Assembly (NCBI RefSeq): GCF_030818905.1 | Contig: NZ_JAUTAZ010000001.1 | Coordinates: forward strand, 3,472,001-3,536,000 | Length of the DNA: 64,000 nucleotides | Origin: Microbacterium sp. SORGH_AS_0888 | Lineage (GTDB): Bacteria; Actinomycetota; Actinomycetes; Actinomycetales; Microbacteriaceae | Direction: 5' to 3' | In this document: one piece after another, positions 1-10,040 of the stretch | How positions within the stretch are numbered: the first letter of the stretch is position 1 | Layout of the letters: the number at the start of each line of letters is the position of its first letter | Notes under the pieces: generated by a model | What the model saw: only the letters and a program-made list of their open reading frames with translations | What the model was told of the DNA's origin: nothing | Database searches by the model: none | Translations under genes and position numbers: made by a program

Positions 1-1
1 A

Positions 2-118
2 CCCGACCGGCTCTCCCAGGTCGGGCCGGAGCCGGGACCCGTCGCCCTCGCGATCGGGCTCGAGGTGCTCGTCGGGGCCGGCATCCTGCTGCTCTCGCCG
101 CGGGCGCGTCACGACTAG
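2..118 (+). CDS. C-terminus of a probable membrane protein (partial)
   Basis: Only the last 38 codons are in the window; the rest lies upstream. They read as a Pro/Gly-rich stretch followed by a hydrophobic helix ([12 protein letters not shown]) and a short basic tail ending RARHD. This fits the last transmembrane helix of an integral membrane protein. In related Microbacteriaceae a DUF6350-type multi-spanning protein usually precedes purN, so that is my guess from context, not from a motif. The TAG stop forms the first bases of the purN -10 box. Confidence 0.55.
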   Translation, partial: PDRLSQVGPEPGPVALAIGLEVLVGAGILLLSPRARHD

Positions 119-121
119 ACT
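116..121 (+). promoter_or_regulatory. -10 box of a leaderless purN promoter
   Basis: TAGACT matches the actinobacterial TAnnnT -10 pattern. It lies exactly six bases before the GTG of purN, so transcription would begin at or next to the start codon. It overlaps the stop codon of the upstream gene. No Shine-Dalgarno sequence precedes the GTG. Confidence 0.55.
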
Positions 122-127
122 GACCGG

Positions 128-721
128 GTGTTCACGGTGGCCGTCCTCATCTCCGGCGCCGGCTCCAACCTTCGTGCCCTTCTCGAGGCGGCACGGCACC
201 CCGACTTTCCCGCACGCGTGATCGTCGTGGGCGCGGATCGCGAAGCGGCAGGCCTCGCGCACGCGGAGGAGTTCGGCATGCCGAGCTTCGTCGTCCCGTG
301 GCGCGGCGCCGCCGAGCGGGAGGCCTGGGGCGACGAGCTCAACGAGCAGCTCGCCGCCTGGTCGCCGGACCTCGTCGTGCTGAGCGGCCTCATGCGGCTC
401 GTGCCGCCCGCCGTCGTCTCCGCCTGGGCGCCGCGGCTCATCAACACGCATCCGGCCCACCTGCCCGAGTTCCCCGGCGCCCACGCCGTGCGCGACGCGC
501 TCGCCGCGGGTGCCACGACCACCGGCGCGAGCGTCATCGTCGTCGACGACGGCGTCGACTCGGGGCCGATCCTCGCCCAGGAGCGCGTGGCGGTGCTGCC
601 GGGCGACGACGAGACCACGCTCCATGAGCGCATCAAGCCGGTCGAGCGGCGGCTGCTGATCGACGTCGTTCGGCGGTTCGCGACCGGGGAGCTCGACCCG
701 GCGGCGATCGCCGCATCCTGA
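128..721 (+). CDS. purN: Phosphoribosylglycinamide formyltransferase
   Basis: Cytosolic enzyme of de novo purine synthesis that transfers the formyl group of 10-formyl-THF to GAR. The 197-residue length is normal for the family. It opens with the nucleotide-binding LISGAGSNL segment. The catalytic Asn-His pair is visible in [13 protein letters not shown] and the catalytic Asp in DDGVDSGP. Translation starts at a GTG with no ribosome binding site but a -10 box at leaderless distance. It is followed 26 nt later by purH, the next formyl-transfer enzyme of the pathway, so the two probably form an operon. Confidence 0.95.
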   Translation: MFTVAVLISGAGSNLRALLEAARHPDFPARVIVVGADREAAGLAHAEEFGMPSFVVPWRGAAEREAWGDELNEQLAAWSPDLVVLSGLMRLVPPAVVSAWAPRLINTHPAHLPEFPGAHAVRDALAAGATTTGASVIVVDDGVDSGPILAQERVAVLPGDDETTLHERIKPVERRLLIDVVRRFATGELDPAAIAAS

Positions 722-747
722 CCCACCCACCACCCGAGGAGGTCCCC

Positions 748-2352
748 ATGGCCGGGCCCAGCCACGATCCGTCCCTCTACCGCCCGCGCGACGTCGTTCC
801 GATCCGGCGCGCCCTCGTCTCGGTCAGCGACAAGACCGACCTGCTGCGTCTCGCGGAAGCGCTCGCCGGCGCCGGCGTCGAGATCGTCTCGACCGGGTCG
901 ACCGCGCAGACCATCCGCGACGCCGGGCACCCGGTGACGGATGTCGCCTCCGTCACCGGCTTCCCGGAGTCGCTCGACGGTCGCGTCAAGACCCTGCACC
1001 CCGGCGTCCACGCCGGTCTCCTCGCGGACCTGCGCCTCGAGGACCACGAGCGTCAGCTGAGCGAGCTCGAGATCGCGCCGTTCGAGCTCGTCGTCGTGAA
1101 CCTCTACCCCTTCGTCGAGACCGTCGCCTCCGGGGCCGAAGGCGACGTCGTCGTCGAGCAGATCGACATCGGCGGTCCCGCGATGGTGCGCGCCTCCGCC
1201 AAGAACTACGCCAACGTCGCGATCGTCGTCTCACCGGAGAGCTACCCCGCGATCATCGAGGCTCTCGGGGCGGGCGGCACCTCGCTCACGCAGCGCAAGG
1301 AGCTCGCGGCGCGCGCCTTCGCGCACACGGCCTCGTACGACCGCGCGGTCGCGACCTGGTTCGCCGAGGGGACCCTCGTCGAGGAGGACCTCCCGGGGCA
1401 CCTCACGATCAACGCCGAGCGCCTGGCGACCCTGCGGTACGGCGAGAACGCCCACCAGCGCGCCGCGATCTACACCCGCGCCGGCGGCCACGGCATCGCG
1501 CAGGCGACGCAGCTGCAGGGCAAGGAGATGTCGTACAACAACTACGTCGACGCGGATGCGGCGCTGCGCGCGGCGTTCGATCTCGTCAAGCCGGCCGTGG
1601 CGATCATCAAGCACGCCAACCCCTGCGGCATCGCGATCGGCGCGCCGAACGCGCTCGACCCGATCGCCAGCGCCCACCTGCGCGCGCACGAGTGCGACCC
1701 GGTCTCGGCGTTCGGCGGCGTCATCGCGGCCAACCGCACCGTCACGATGAAGATGGCCGAGAACATGCGCGACATCTTCACCGAGGTCATCGTCGCCCCC
1801 GACTTCGAGCCCGCCGCGCTCGAGGTCTTCCGGGAGAAGAAGAACCTGCGCGTGCTGCAGCTGCCGGTCGACTGGACGCAGGAGCCGATGGACGTGCGCC
1901 TGGTCTCGGGCGGTCTGCTGCTGCAGGACGCCGACCGGTTCCCGGCCGAGATCGAGTCGCTCGTCGACTCGTGGGAGCTCATGTCGGGCGAACGCCCGGA
2001 CGATGAGGAGCTCGAGAACCTCTCGTTCGCCTGGAAGACGTGCCGCGCGGTCAAGTCGAACGCGATCGTGCTCGCGAAGAACTCCGCCACGGTCGGCGTC
2101 GGCATGGGTCAGGTGAACCGCGTGGACTCCTGCCGCCTGGCGGTCGAGCGGGCGGGCGATCGCGCCGCCGGGTCCGTCGCGGCATCCGATGCCTTCTTCC
2201 CGTTCGCGGACGGCCCGCAGGTGCTGATCGACGCCGGGATCTCGGCGATCATCCAGCCCGGAGGATCCGTGCGCGACGACGAGGTGATCGCCGCGGCCCG
2301 CGAGGCCGGGGTGACCATGTACTTCACCGGGGAGCGGCACTTCTACCACTGA
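748..2352 (+). CDS. purH: Bifunctional AICAR formyltransferase / IMP cyclohydrolase
   Basis: Catalyses the last two steps of IMP synthesis. The 534 residues show the N-terminal MGS-like cyclohydrolase domain (SVSDKTDLL near residue 27, GRVKTLHP near residue 80) and the C-terminal AICAR transformylase domain ([33 protein letters not shown]). The ATG is preceded by a strong GAGGAGG, in contrast to leaderless purN upstream. The last residues, GERHFYH, match the conserved C-terminus of the family. A short gap of about 90 nt separates it from a convergent gene. Confidence 0.97.
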   Translation: MAGPSHDPSLYRPRDVVPIRRALVSVSDKTDLLRLAEALAGAGVEIVSTGSTAQTIRDAGHPVTDVASVTGFPESLDGRVKTLHPGVHAGLLADLRLEDHERQLSELEIAPFELVVVNLYPFVETVASGAEGDVVVEQIDIGGPAMVRASAKNYANVAIVVSPESYPAIIEALGAGGTSLTQRKELAARAFAHTASYDRAVATWFAEGTLVEEDLPGHLTINAERLATLRYGENAHQRAAIYTRAGGHGIAQATQLQGKEMSYNNYVDADAALRAAFDLVKPAVAIIKHANPCGIAIGAPNALDPIASAHLRAHECDPVSAFGGVIAANRTVTMKMAENMRDIFTEVIVAPDFEPAALEVFREKKNLRVLQLPVDWTQEPMDVRLVSGGLLLQDADRFPAEIESLVDSWELMSGERPDDEELENLSFAWKTCRAVKSNAIVLAKNSATVGVGMGQVNRVDSCRLAVERAGDRAAGSVAASDAFFPFADGPQVLIDAGISAIIQPGGSVRDDEVIAAAREAGVTMYFTGERHFYH

Positions 2353-2444
2353 GCCGCACCGTCGTCGGCTGCCGCGGCATCCCGGGGCCGTGGGGGACGC
2401 CCGGAGGCGAGCGGGCGGCATGAGCGCCGCGCGGCGGACCGGCG

Positions 2445-3866
2445 TCAGGACGCGGTGGCCCGCCCGAGCGCTTCGAGCCACCGCAGCCACACCTCGCTGA
2501 CGGTCGGGTACGACGGCACGGCGTGCCACAGCCGGGCGATCGGCACCTCGCCGACGACCGCGATCGTGGCCCCGTGCAGCAGCTCCGCGACATCCGGGCC
2601 CACGAAGGTCGCGCCGACGAGCACCCCGCGGTCCTCGTCGACGACGGCCCGGGCGAGTCCGGTGTAATGGTCGGCGTGCGTCGCGGCGCCCGCGACGGAT
2701 CCGAGGTCGTAGTCCACGACACGGATGCGGTGACCCGCCGCCCGCGCGGCCTCGGCCGTGAGCCCCACTGAGGCGACCTCGGGATCGGTGAAGGTGACCT
2801 GCGGCACGGCGGCGTGGTCGGCGGTGGCGACGTGGGCGCCCCAGGGCGCGTCGTCGACCGGTGCCCCGGCCGCGCGCGCGGCGATCACGTCTCCGGCCGC
2901 GCGCGCCTGGTACTTGCCCTGGTGGGTGAGCAGCGCGCGATGGTTCACGTCGCCGGCCGCGTAGAGCCAGTCCGTGCCGCGCACGAGCAGGGTGTCGTCG
3001 ACATCCAGCCAGGAGCCGGGCTCGAGTCCGACGCTCTCCAGGCCCAGGTCCTCCGTGCGCGGGGTGCGTCCGGTCGCGGCGAGCACCTGCTCGGCCTCGA
3101 TCGTGCGGCCGTCGGCGAGCTCCAGCGTCGAGACCGTGCCGCTGCGGCTCGCCCGCGAGACCGCGGCGCCGAGGATCACCTCGACCCCGCGCTCGCGCAG
3201 CGCCGTCGCGACCCGCTCGCCGGCGAACGGCTCCATCCCGGCCAGCAGCGCGCCGCGGGCGATGAGGGTGACGCGCGACCCGAGGTCGGCGAATGCGGTG
3301 GCCATCTCGCAGGCCACGACCCCGCCGCCCACGATCGCGAGCCGCGCGGGGATCTCCTGCACGCCCGTGGCGTCGCGGCTCGTCCACGGCTCGATGTCGG
3401 CGAGCTCCTCCGGCACGAAGGCGCCGGTCCCGGTGCAGACCGCGACCGCGCGGCGGGCGAGAAGGACCGAGGTCGAGCCGTCGTCCGCCGTGACCTCGAC
3501 CCGGCGCTCGCCCGCGAGCCGCGCGTGTCCGCGCACGAGGTCGATGCCCGCCTGCTGGAGCCAGGCGACCTGCGATGAGTCGTCCCAGTCGTGGGTGAAG
3601 CCGTCGCGGCGGCGGAGCACGGCGGGCGCATCGACCTCGCCGGTCACGGCCTCGCGCGCGCCCTCGACGTCCCGTGCGGCGCGCAGCGCCGACCCCGCAC
3701 GCAACAGGGCCTTCGAGGGCATGCACGCCCAGTAGGAGCACTCGCCCCCGACCAGCTCGCTCTCCACGATCACCGCCGACAGGCCGCCCTGCACGGCGCG
3801 GTCGGCGACGTTCTCGCCCACGGGGCCGGCGCCGATGACGATGAGGTCGTACTCGCGTTCGCTCAT
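2445..3866 (-). CDS. FAD-dependent pyridine nucleotide-disulfide oxidoreductase
   Basis: A 473-residue flavoprotein of the lipoamide dehydrogenase / mercuric reductase superfamily. The N-terminal FAD fold has [16 protein letters not shown], followed by the redox disulfide motif [13 protein letters not shown] (Cys-X4-Cys). The central NAD(P) fold has [14 protein letters not shown]. The C-terminal dimerisation domain carries the usual His-Glu region ([13 protein letters not shown]). It stands alone with no 2-oxo acid dehydrogenase subunits nearby, so a true lipoamide dehydrogenase is unlikely; the electron acceptor is unknown. The start chosen (MSEREYDL) is the first Met before the FAD fold. 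Confidence 0.85.
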   Translation of the reverse strand: MSEREYDLIVIGAGPVGENVADRAVQGGLSAVIVESELVGGECSYWACMPSKALLRAGSALRAARDVEGAREAVTGEVDAPAVLRRRDGFTHDWDDSSQVAWLQQAGIDLVRGHARLAGERRVEVTADDGSTSVLLARRAVAVCTGTGAFVPEELADIEPWTSRDATGVQEIPARLAIVGGGVVACEMATAFADLGSRVTLIARGALLAGMEPFAGERVATALRERGVEVILGAAVSRASRSGTVSTLELADGRTIEAEQVLAATGRTPRTEDLGLESVGLEPGSWLDVDDTLLVRGTDWLYAAGDVNHRALLTHQGKYQARAAGDVIAARAAGAPVDDAPWGAHVATADHAAVPQVTFTDPEVASVGLTAEAARAAGHRIRVVDYDLGSVAGAATHADHYTGLARAVVDEDRGVLVGATFVGPDVAELLHGATIAVVGEVPIARLWHAVPSYPTVSEVWLRWLEALGRATAS

Positions 3867-4058
3867 GCCGCCACGGTACTCGGGGCCGGTGGGGTTCCGC
3901 GGGGGCTTGCGCCCCCGCATCCGCCCCCTGTTCGCGGCGTTTTCGTGCAACCCGCCGCCACATTCGCGTCGCGGGTGCATGAAAACGTCGCGATCGTGGG
4001 GCGGCGCCGGGCGGACAGTCGTGGCCGAAAACCGCGAGCCGAGTCGGTCGGCGCGTGT

Positions 4059-4064
4059 CAGGCT
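4059..4064 (+). promoter_or_regulatory. -10-like box for leaderless Ada-AlkA
   Basis: CAGGCT differs from TAnnnT at its first base and lies six bases before a GTG. This spacing equals that of the purN -10 box and supports the GTG start over the ATG 15 nt downstream. Confidence 0.35.
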
Positions 4065-4070
4065 GGGGGA

Positions 4071-5570
4071 GTGCCACAACCCGCGATGACCTTCGACGAG
4101 CGCTACCGTGCGATCGACGCACGCGACGCGCGGTTCGACGGCCAGTTCGTCACCGCCGTGCGCACGACCGGCATCTACTGTCGCCCTTCGTGCCCTGCGC
4201 GCACGCCCAAGCCGGGCAACGTCACCTTCTACGCCACGAGCGCCGCCGCTCACGAGGCCGGCTATCGCGCCTGCAAGCGCTGCCTGCCCGAGGCGGCGCC
4301 GGGCTCGCCCGAGTGGGACCTGCGGGGGGATGTCGCGGGCCGCGCCATGCGACTGATCGCCGACGGCGTGGTCGAGCGGGAAGGCGTCTCGGGACTCGCC
4401 CGGCGGCTCGGATACTCGGTGCGTCACCTCTCGCGGCTGCTCACCCTCGAACTCGGCGCCGGGCCGCTCGCGCTCGCCCGCGCACACCGCGCGCAGACCG
4501 CGCGACTGCTGCTGACGGGCACGGAGCTCCCGGTCGCCGACGTCGCCTTCTCCGCGGGCTTCGCCAGCATCCGCCAGTTCAACGACACGGTGCGCGAGGT
4601 GTTCGGCATGCCGCCCACCGCGCTCCGGGCCCGTGCGCACCCCGCCGCGCCCGCCGCGTCGGGCGGACTCGACCTGCTGCTCGCCCACCGTGCGCCGATC
4701 GACCTGGACGGCCTGTTCGCCTGGTTCGCGGCACGCGCCGTATCGGGCGTCGAGGTCGCCACGGCGGACTCGTTCGCCCGGACGCTCGCGCTCGCCGGCG
4801 GGCCGGCCTGGTTCCGCGTGGGACGGGACGGCGGCGAGCTGCGTCTGCGCGCCCGGCTGACGCGGCTGAGCGACCTGCCCCAGCTGCTCGCGCGGGTGCG
4901 GCGGCTGTTCGACCTCGACGCCGACCCGCTCGCGGTCGATCGGGCGCTGACGGCGGCGGCGCCGGAGCTCGCATCGCTCGTCGCGGCGTGTCCGGGCATC
5001 CGGGTTCCGGGCACGGCCGATCCGCACGAGATGCTGATCCGCGCCATGATCGGCCAGCAGATCACCGTGCGCCAGGCGACGTCGGCGCTGAGCGCGCTGG
5101 CGGCGGCCCTCGGCGATCCGCTCGAAGCCCATGAGGGGACCGACCGTCTGTTCCCGACCATGGCCGCGATCGCGGAGCACGGTGCGGAGACGCTGCGCGT
5201 ACCGGCCGCCCGCATCCGTGCCGTCAGGGGCGCCGCGGCGGCGCTCGCCGACGGCGCCCTCGAGCTCGGTCCCGGCGATGACCCCGTCGCCCAGCGTGCA
5301 GCCCTGCTCGCGATGCCCGGGATCGGACCGTGGACGGCGGACTACGTGCGGATGCGGGTGACGGGCGATCCCGACGTCTTCCTGCCCGGCGACGTCGCCG
5401 CGCGTGCCGGCGCCGTGCGCGCGGGCCTGCCCGCCGACCCACGCGCGCTCAGCGCCCGGCTCGAGCGCGTCGCCCCCTGGCGCAGCTACGCCACCGCCCA
5501 CCTCTGGCGCGCCGCGGCCGCTTCGGCTCGCCCCGCACGTCCCTCGACCCCCTCACAAGGAGCACCATGA
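4071..5570 (+). CDS. alkA: Ada-AlkA fusion: DNA-3-methyladenine glycosylase with Ada regulatory domain
   Basis: Alkylation-damage repair protein of about 499 residues with three parts. An N-terminal Ada-type zinc domain has four Cys (IYCRPSC and ACKRC) and senses methylphosphotriesters. An AraC-type helix-turn-helix follows at about residues 85-185. A C-terminal AlkA glycosylase has GQQITVRQA, a helix-hairpin-helix ([15 protein letters not shown]) and the catalytic Asp in [11 protein letters not shown]. It overlaps the downstream methyltransferase by ATGA, so both are made from one transcript. It probably activates its own operon after alkylation stress, as known for Ada. An alternative start is the ATG five codons downstream. 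Confidence 0.93.
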   Translation: MPQPAMTFDERYRAIDARDARFDGQFVTAVRTTGIYCRPSCPARTPKPGNVTFYATSAAAHEAGYRACKRCLPEAAPGSPEWDLRGDVAGRAMRLIADGVVEREGVSGLARRLGYSVRHLSRLLTLELGAGPLALARAHRAQTARLLLTGTELPVADVAFSAGFASIRQFNDTVREVFGMPPTALRARAHPAAPAASGGLDLLLAHRAPIDLDGLFAWFAARAVSGVEVATADSFARTLALAGGPAWFRVGRDGGELRLRARLTRLSDLPQLLARVRRLFDLDADPLAVDRALTAAAPELASLVAACPGIRVPGTADPHEMLIRAMIGQQITVRQATSALSALAAALGDPLEAHEGTDRLFPTMAAIAEHGAETLRVPAARIRAVRGAAAALADGALELGPGDDPVAQRAALLAMPGIGPWTADYVRMRVTGDPDVFLPGDVAARAGAVRAGLPADPRALSARLERVAPWRSYATAHLWRAAAASARPARPSTPSQGAP

Positions 5571-6064
5571 CCGCCCTGTTCCAGACCCTCGAGACCCCCG
5601 ACGGGGCATTCACGATCGTCGCCGACGATCGGCAGCGTGTGCTCGCATCCGGCTGGACGGCGGATGTCGAGGCGGTGCGCGACCGCATCCACCCGATGCT
5701 GCGTCCGGCCCAGGTGAGAGAAGGGCAGGCGGATGCCGCGGACGCCGTCGTCGCGTTCTACGCCGGGGACGTCGCCGCGATCGACGCGGTCGAGGTGAGC
5801 CAGACGGGCACCGAGCTGCAGCGGATCGGCTGGGCGGCGCTGCGGGCCATCGCCCCCGGGCGGCCGCTGACCTACTCCGAGTTCGCCGCGGCGCTGGGCC
5901 GGCCGTCGGCGGTGAGGGCGGCCGCATCCATCTGCGCCCGGAACGCTCCCGCGCTGTTCGTGCCCTGCCACCGCGTGCTCCGCAGCGACGGCTCGATGGG
6001 CGGGTTCGCGTGGGGCGAGCCGGTCAAGCGCGCTCTCCTCGCCCGCGAGCTGACCGCGAGCTGA
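5567..6064 (+). CDS. ogt: Methylated-DNA--[protein]-cysteine S-methyltransferase
   Basis: Suicide repair enzyme that takes the methyl group from O6-methylguanine onto its active-site Cys. The 165-residue protein carries the PCHRV active-site motif near residue 125, preceded by the DNA-binding recognition helix region ([10 protein letters not shown]). Translation is coupled to alkA through a 4-nt overlap. The last codons contain a short tandem repeat (GCGAGCTGACC), and a 73-bp palindromic repeat begins right after the stop. Confidence 0.94.
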   Translation: MTALFQTLETPDGAFTIVADDRQRVLASGWTADVEAVRDRIHPMLRPAQVREGQADAADAVVAFYAGDVAAIDAVEVSQTGTELQRIGWAALRAIAPGRPLTYSEFAAALGRPSAVRAAASICARNAPALFVPCHRVLRSDGSMGGFAWGEPVKRALLARELTAS

Positions 6065-6137
6065 CCGCGAGACCAGTCCGGCCCGCCGAGACCGGCGGGT
6101 AACCCACCGGTCTCGGCGGGCGAGACTGGTCTCGCGG
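6065..6137. repeat. 73-bp palindromic intergenic repeat, copy 1
   Basis: Outer arms CCGCGAGACCAGT and ACTGGTCTCGCGG are perfect inverted repeats. Inner arms (GCCCGCCGAGACCGGCGGGT and its near-complement) form a second stem. The same 73-bp element recurs at 41071, 42135 and 61965. It begins at the stop of ogt, so transcribed RNA would fold into a long hairpin at that 3' end. Confidence 0.9.
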
Positions 6138-6213
6138 GTAGGGGCGAGGGGGAGGGAGCGGGGAGTTGTGCGGCGGGGGAGGCGGAGCATAGGCTCGAAG
6201 GCTCGCCTCGATC

Positions 6214-8091
6214 ATGACTGCACACTCCGCCCCGCCCTCCACGCTGCGCGCCCTCGCGCGGCTGCTGCCGTTCGCCCGCCCGGTGCTGCCGCGGCTGATC
6301 CTCGGCGCCGCGAGCGCGCTCGGGGCGAGCCTCGTCGCGCTGAGCATCCCCCTGATGCTCGAGGCCGTCGTCTCCGGGCCCATCGGATCGGGCGACATCG
6401 GCCAGATCGCCGTGGGAGCCGTGCTCGTGCTGCTTCTCGGCTTCGCCGAGGCGGGACTCGTCTGGCTCCGCCGCTGGTTCGTCCTCGCCCCGTCCACGAG
6501 CGTGGAGTACGCTCTGCGCACGGGCTTCTCGGAGCGCCTGACACGTCTGCCCGTCTCGTTCCACGACCGGTGGCAGTCGGGGCAGCTGCTCAGCCGCATG
6601 ATGCAGGACATCAGCCTCATCCGTCGCTGGCTCGCGTTCGGGGTGATCCTGCTCGTCGTCAACCTGCTGACCATCGTCGTCGGCACGGCCGTGCTCTTCA
6701 CCTGGCACTGGATGCTGGGGCTCGTCTTCCTGATCTGCTCGGCGCCCCTCTGGTACGTCGGATACCGCTTCGAGAAGCGATACGGGCTGCTCACCCGGCG
6801 CAGCCAGGATCAGGCCGGCGACCTCGCGACGGCGGTCGAGGAGAGCGTGCACGGCATCCGCGTGCTGAAGGCGTTCGGACGCGGTCCGCACGCGCTCCGC
6901 GCGTTCCGGACGCAGGCGCTGCAGCTGCGCGACACCGAGATCGAGAAGGCGCGCGCGGTCGGCGGCATCTGGTTCTGGCTCGTGCTGCTGCCCGAGATCG
7001 CGTTCGCGCTGTGCTTGGCGGTCGGCATCGTGCTCGTCCAGCTCGGACAGCTGGACGTCGCACAGCTGTTCGCCTTCTTCGCGATGGGCGCGGTGCTGCG
7101 GTGGCCCGTGGAGTCGATCGGCTTCCTCTTCTCGTTCCTCCTCGACGCCCGCACCGCGACCGACCGGGTCATGGAGGTCTTCGACGCCGAGAACACGATC
7201 GTCGACCCGCCGGAGCCGGCGACGATCCCGGAACCGCGCGGCGAGCTCGTGTTCGAGGGGGCGCGGTTCCGTTACCCCGATGCCCCCGCCGACAGCCGCG
7301 ACCTGCTCGACGGCATCGACCTCGTGCTGCGGCCCGGCGAGACGATGGCGCTCGTGGGGCTCACGGGCTCCGGCAAGACCACCCTCACGACGCTGCCGAC
7401 CCGCCTCTACGACGTGACGGGCGGCCGGGTGCTCCTCGACGGCGTCGACGTGCGCGACCTGCGGCTGTCGGAGCTCCGGCGCCACATCGGGATGGCGTTC
7501 GAGGATGCGACGCTCTTCTCCGCGTCGGTGCGACGCAACGTGCTGCTCGGCCGCGACGACCTCGACGAGCACGGCTCGGCCGCGGAGGCGTTGCTGCGCG
7601 AAGCGCTCGCCGTCGCGCAGGCCGACTTCGTCGACGCGCTTCCCGAGGGGGTCGAGACGATCATCGGCGAGGAGGGCCTGAGTCTCTCGGGCGGACAGCG
7701 ACAGCGGCTGGCGCTCGCGCGCGCCGTGGCCGCACGGCCGGCCGTCCTCGTGCTCGACGACCCCCTTTCGGCGCTGGACGTCGACACAGAGGCGCGCGTG
7801 GAGGAGGGGCTGCGCCGCGTGCTCGAGGGCACGACGGCCCTGATCATCGCGCATCGCCCCTCGACCGTGGCGCTCGCCGACCGGGTCGCGCTGCTGGAGG
7901 GCGGTCGGATCACGGCCGTCGGCACGCACTCCGAGCTGCTGCGCGACAGCGCCCACTACCGCCACGTGATCTCGAGCCTCGAGGCGGATCACGCCGAGCA
8001 CTTCGTGCCCACCGGGCCCATCGACATCCCCCCGCTGCCCAGCGATGACCGCCGGTTCCCCCGGGGCGCACGCGAACGGGAGGACTCGTGA
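6214..8091 (+). CDS. ABC exporter half-transporter, subunit with degenerate Walker B
   Basis: A 625-residue type IV ABC exporter with an N-terminal six-helix membrane domain and a C-terminal ATPase. The ATPase shows Walker A GLTGSGKT, signature LSGGQRQ and H-loop IIAHRPST. Its Walker B reads VLVLDDPLS, with Asp where the catalytic Glu normally stands. This is characteristic of one partner of a heterodimeric exporter. It overlaps the next gene, which supplies the other half. The substrate is unknown; lipids, peptides and drugs are all possible. Confidence 0.9.
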   Translation: MTAHSAPPSTLRALARLLPFARPVLPRLILGAASALGASLVALSIPLMLEAVVSGPIGSGDIGQIAVGAVLVLLLGFAEAGLVWLRRWFVLAPSTSVEYALRTGFSERLTRLPVSFHDRWQSGQLLSRMMQDISLIRRWLAFGVILLVVNLLTIVVGTAVLFTWHWMLGLVFLICSAPLWYVGYRFEKRYGLLTRRSQDQAGDLATAVEESVHGIRVLKAFGRGPHALRAFRTQALQLRDTEIEKARAVGGIWFWLVLLPEIAFALCLAVGIVLVQLGQLDVAQLFAFFAMGAVLRWPVESIGFLFSFLLDARTATDRVMEVFDAENTIVDPPEPATIPEPRGELVFEGARFRYPDAPADSRDLLDGIDLVLRPGETMALVGLTGSGKTTLTTLPTRLYDVTGGRVLLDGVDVRDLRLSELRRHIGMAFEDATLFSASVRRNVLLGRDDLDEHGSAAEALLREALAVAQADFVDALPEGVETIIGEEGLSLSGGQRQRLALARAVAARPAVLVLDDPLSALDVDTEARVEEGLRRVLEGTTALIIAHRPSTVALADRVALLEGGRITAVGTHSELLRDSAHYRHVISSLEADHAEHFVPTGPIDIPPLPSDDRRFPRGAREREDS

Positions 8092-9902
8092 TGAGCGACG
8101 TCACCGGGACCCGCGGCGAGGACCGCTCCGACTACACCCGCGAGGAGAGCCGTGCGATCCGGCGGCGCTCGCTGCGCCTGCTCGGCTCGCTCGTGAGCCC
8201 GCTGCGGGCACGGCTGGTGCTCGCCGCGGTCGTGCTGGTCGTGTCCACCGCGATGCAGGTCGCGGGTCCGGCGCTGATCGCGTTCGGGATCGACAACGCG
8301 CTGCCCGCGGTCGTCGACCGGCTCGACTGGATGCCGACGGTCGGCGTCGTCGCCCTGTACCTGGCCACGGGGATCCTCGGGGCGGCGCTCATCGGCTGGT
8401 ACGCGGTCGTGGCCGCCCGGATCACGCAGGCGGTCATGCTCGATCTGCGGGTGCGGATCTTCCGGCACACGCAGCGGCTCAGCCTCGAGTTCCACGAGTC
8501 CTACACCTCGGGGCGCATCATCTCTCGACAGACGAGCGACCTCGACACCATCCGCGAGCTGCTCGACGGCGGTCTCAACGAGCTCGTCTCGGGTGTCCTC
8601 TACGGCGGCTTCACCCTGATCGCACTGCTGCTGCTGGATGTGCAGAGCGGGGCGGTGCTCGTGATCGCCGGCATCCCGCTGGCCTTGCTCATGCGCTGGT
8701 TCTACCGCCGTTCCCAGGCGGTGTACCGCCGCTCGCGCGTCGTGAGCGCGAAGGTCATCGTGCAGTTCGTGGAGACCATGACCGGCATCCGCGCGGTGAA
8801 GGCGTTCCGTACGGAGCCCCGCGGCGATGCGGAGTTCGCGGAGCTGTCGGGGGAGTACCGCGACGTCAACAAGGCGTCGCTGCGGCTCTTCGGCGCGTTC
8901 GAGCCGGGGCTCATGGCGATCTCGTCGGTCACCCTCGCGGTCGTCGTGCTCTGGGGCGGGATCCGCGTCGTCGACGGCGGGGTCGAGATCGGCGTGCTCC
9001 TGGCGGCCGTGCTGTACGTGCGCAACTTCTTCTCGCCGCTGCAGGAGGTCGCGATGTTCCTCAACTCGTACCAGTCCGCCGCGGCAGCGCTCGAGAAGGT
9101 GTCGGGCGTGCTGGAGGAGGAGCCGGGGGTCCCCGAGCCCGCTCGGGCGACGCCGCTCGCCGCCGCTCAGGGCCATCTGCGCTTCGACCACGTCGAGTTC
9201 GGGTACGCGAACGGACGCGTCATCCTGCCCGGCTTCGATCTCGACATCCCCGCCGGGCAGACGGTCGCGCTGGTGGGAACGACCGGTGCGGGGAAGTCGA
9301 CGCTCGCCAAGCTGGTCTCGCGTTTCTACGACCCCACCGCCGGTGCCGTGACCCTGGACGGGGTCGACCTGCGCGAGCTGTCGGAGGACGACCTGCGGCG
9401 CGCGATCGTCATGGTCACGCAGGAGGCGTACCTGTTCAGCGGAACCGTCGCCGACAACATCGCGCTCGGCAAGCCCGGCGCCTCGCCTGCGGAGATCCGC
9501 CGCGCGGCGCAGGCGGTGGGCGCGGACGCGTTCATCCGGGAGCTGCCGGAGGGCTATGACACGGATGTGAACAAGCGCGGCGGCCGCGTCTCGGCGGGGC
9601 AGCGACAGCTGATCTCCTTCGCCCGAGCCTTCCTCGCAGACCCCGCGGTGCTGATCCTCGACGAGGCGACGGCGTCGCTCGACATCCCCAGCGAGCGTCT
9701 CATCCAGGAGGCGCTGCAGACCCTGCTCGCCCATCGGACGGCGATCATCATCGCGCATCGTCTCTCGACCGTCGCGATCGCGGATCGCGTGCTGGTGATG
9801 GAGCGGGGCCGGGTCGTCGAGGACGACACGCCCGAGGCGCTCATCGCCGGAACGGGCCGCTTCGCGCAGCTGCACGCGGCGTGGCGGAACTCCCTCGTCT
9901 AG
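8091..9902 (+). CDS. ABC exporter half-transporter, canonical catalytic subunit
   Basis: Partner of the preceding exporter subunit, 603 residues, with six membrane helices followed by an ATPase domain. Walker A is GTTGAGKST and Walker B is [12 protein letters not shown] with a proper catalytic Glu. Its signature is VSAGQRQ rather than LSGGQ. Together with the Asp in its partner's Walker B, this makes one ATP site degenerate and one consensus, the usual design of asymmetric exporters. The ATG chosen has GGGAGGA at good distance; the GTG codon just before it is an alternative. Confidence 0.9.
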   Translation: MSDVTGTRGEDRSDYTREESRAIRRRSLRLLGSLVSPLRARLVLAAVVLVVSTAMQVAGPALIAFGIDNALPAVVDRLDWMPTVGVVALYLATGILGAALIGWYAVVAARITQAVMLDLRVRIFRHTQRLSLEFHESYTSGRIISRQTSDLDTIRELLDGGLNELVSGVLYGGFTLIALLLLDVQSGAVLVIAGIPLALLMRWFYRRSQAVYRRSRVVSAKVIVQFVETMTGIRAVKAFRTEPRGDAEFAELSGEYRDVNKASLRLFGAFEPGLMAISSVTLAVVVLWGGIRVVDGGVEIGVLLAAVLYVRNFFSPLQEVAMFLNSYQSAAAALEKVSGVLEEEPGVPEPARATPLAAAQGHLRFDHVEFGYANGRVILPGFDLDIPAGQTVALVGTTGAGKSTLAKLVSRFYDPTAGAVTLDGVDLRELSEDDLRRAIVMVTQEAYLFSGTVADNIALGKPGASPAEIRRAAQAVGADAFIRELPEGYDTDVNKRGGRVSAGQRQLISFARAFLADPAVLILDEATASLDIPSERLIQEALQTLLAHRTAIIIAHRLSTVAIADRVLVMERGRVVEDDTPEALIAGTGRFAQLHAAWRNSLV

Positions 9903-9950
9903 TTCCCTCCGTGCGGCCCCGGAGCCCGCTCGCGTTGGCGGGCATGGCGG

Positions 9951-9967
9951 TGACAGTATGCGTGTCA
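9951..9967. promoter_or_regulatory. Upstream operator-like inverted repeat
   Basis: TGACA-N7-TGTCA has the same 17-bp geometry as the TGTAA-N7-TTACA site 31 bp downstream (about three helical turns). A hybrid, TGACA-N7-TTACA, occurs at 14759. This suggests a second binding site for the same regulator upstream of the amidohydrolase operon. Confidence 0.4.
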
Positions 9968-9981
9968 AGATCGATGGTGTA

Positions 9982-9998
9982 TGTAATTTATGCTTACA
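9982..9998. promoter_or_regulatory. Putative XRE-cupin operator upstream of amidohydrolase operon
   Basis: A perfect inverted repeat, TGTAA-N7-TTACA, inside an AT-rich patch unlike its surroundings. It overlaps a -10-like TATGCT at 9989-9994. Its right half GCTTACA recurs at the other promoters of this cluster (14769, 21030; ACTTACA at 14094). Confidence 0.55.
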
Positions 9999-10040
9999 TT
10001 CTGAAGCCGTGCGCGCATGTCCCGGCGAGAGGAGCTGCAC

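Noticed and set aside
1231..4122. 963-codon open frame on the minus strand
   Set aside because: Arg/Gly/Ala-rich shadow of purH and of the flavoprotein gene; such long antisense frames are usual at this G+C content.
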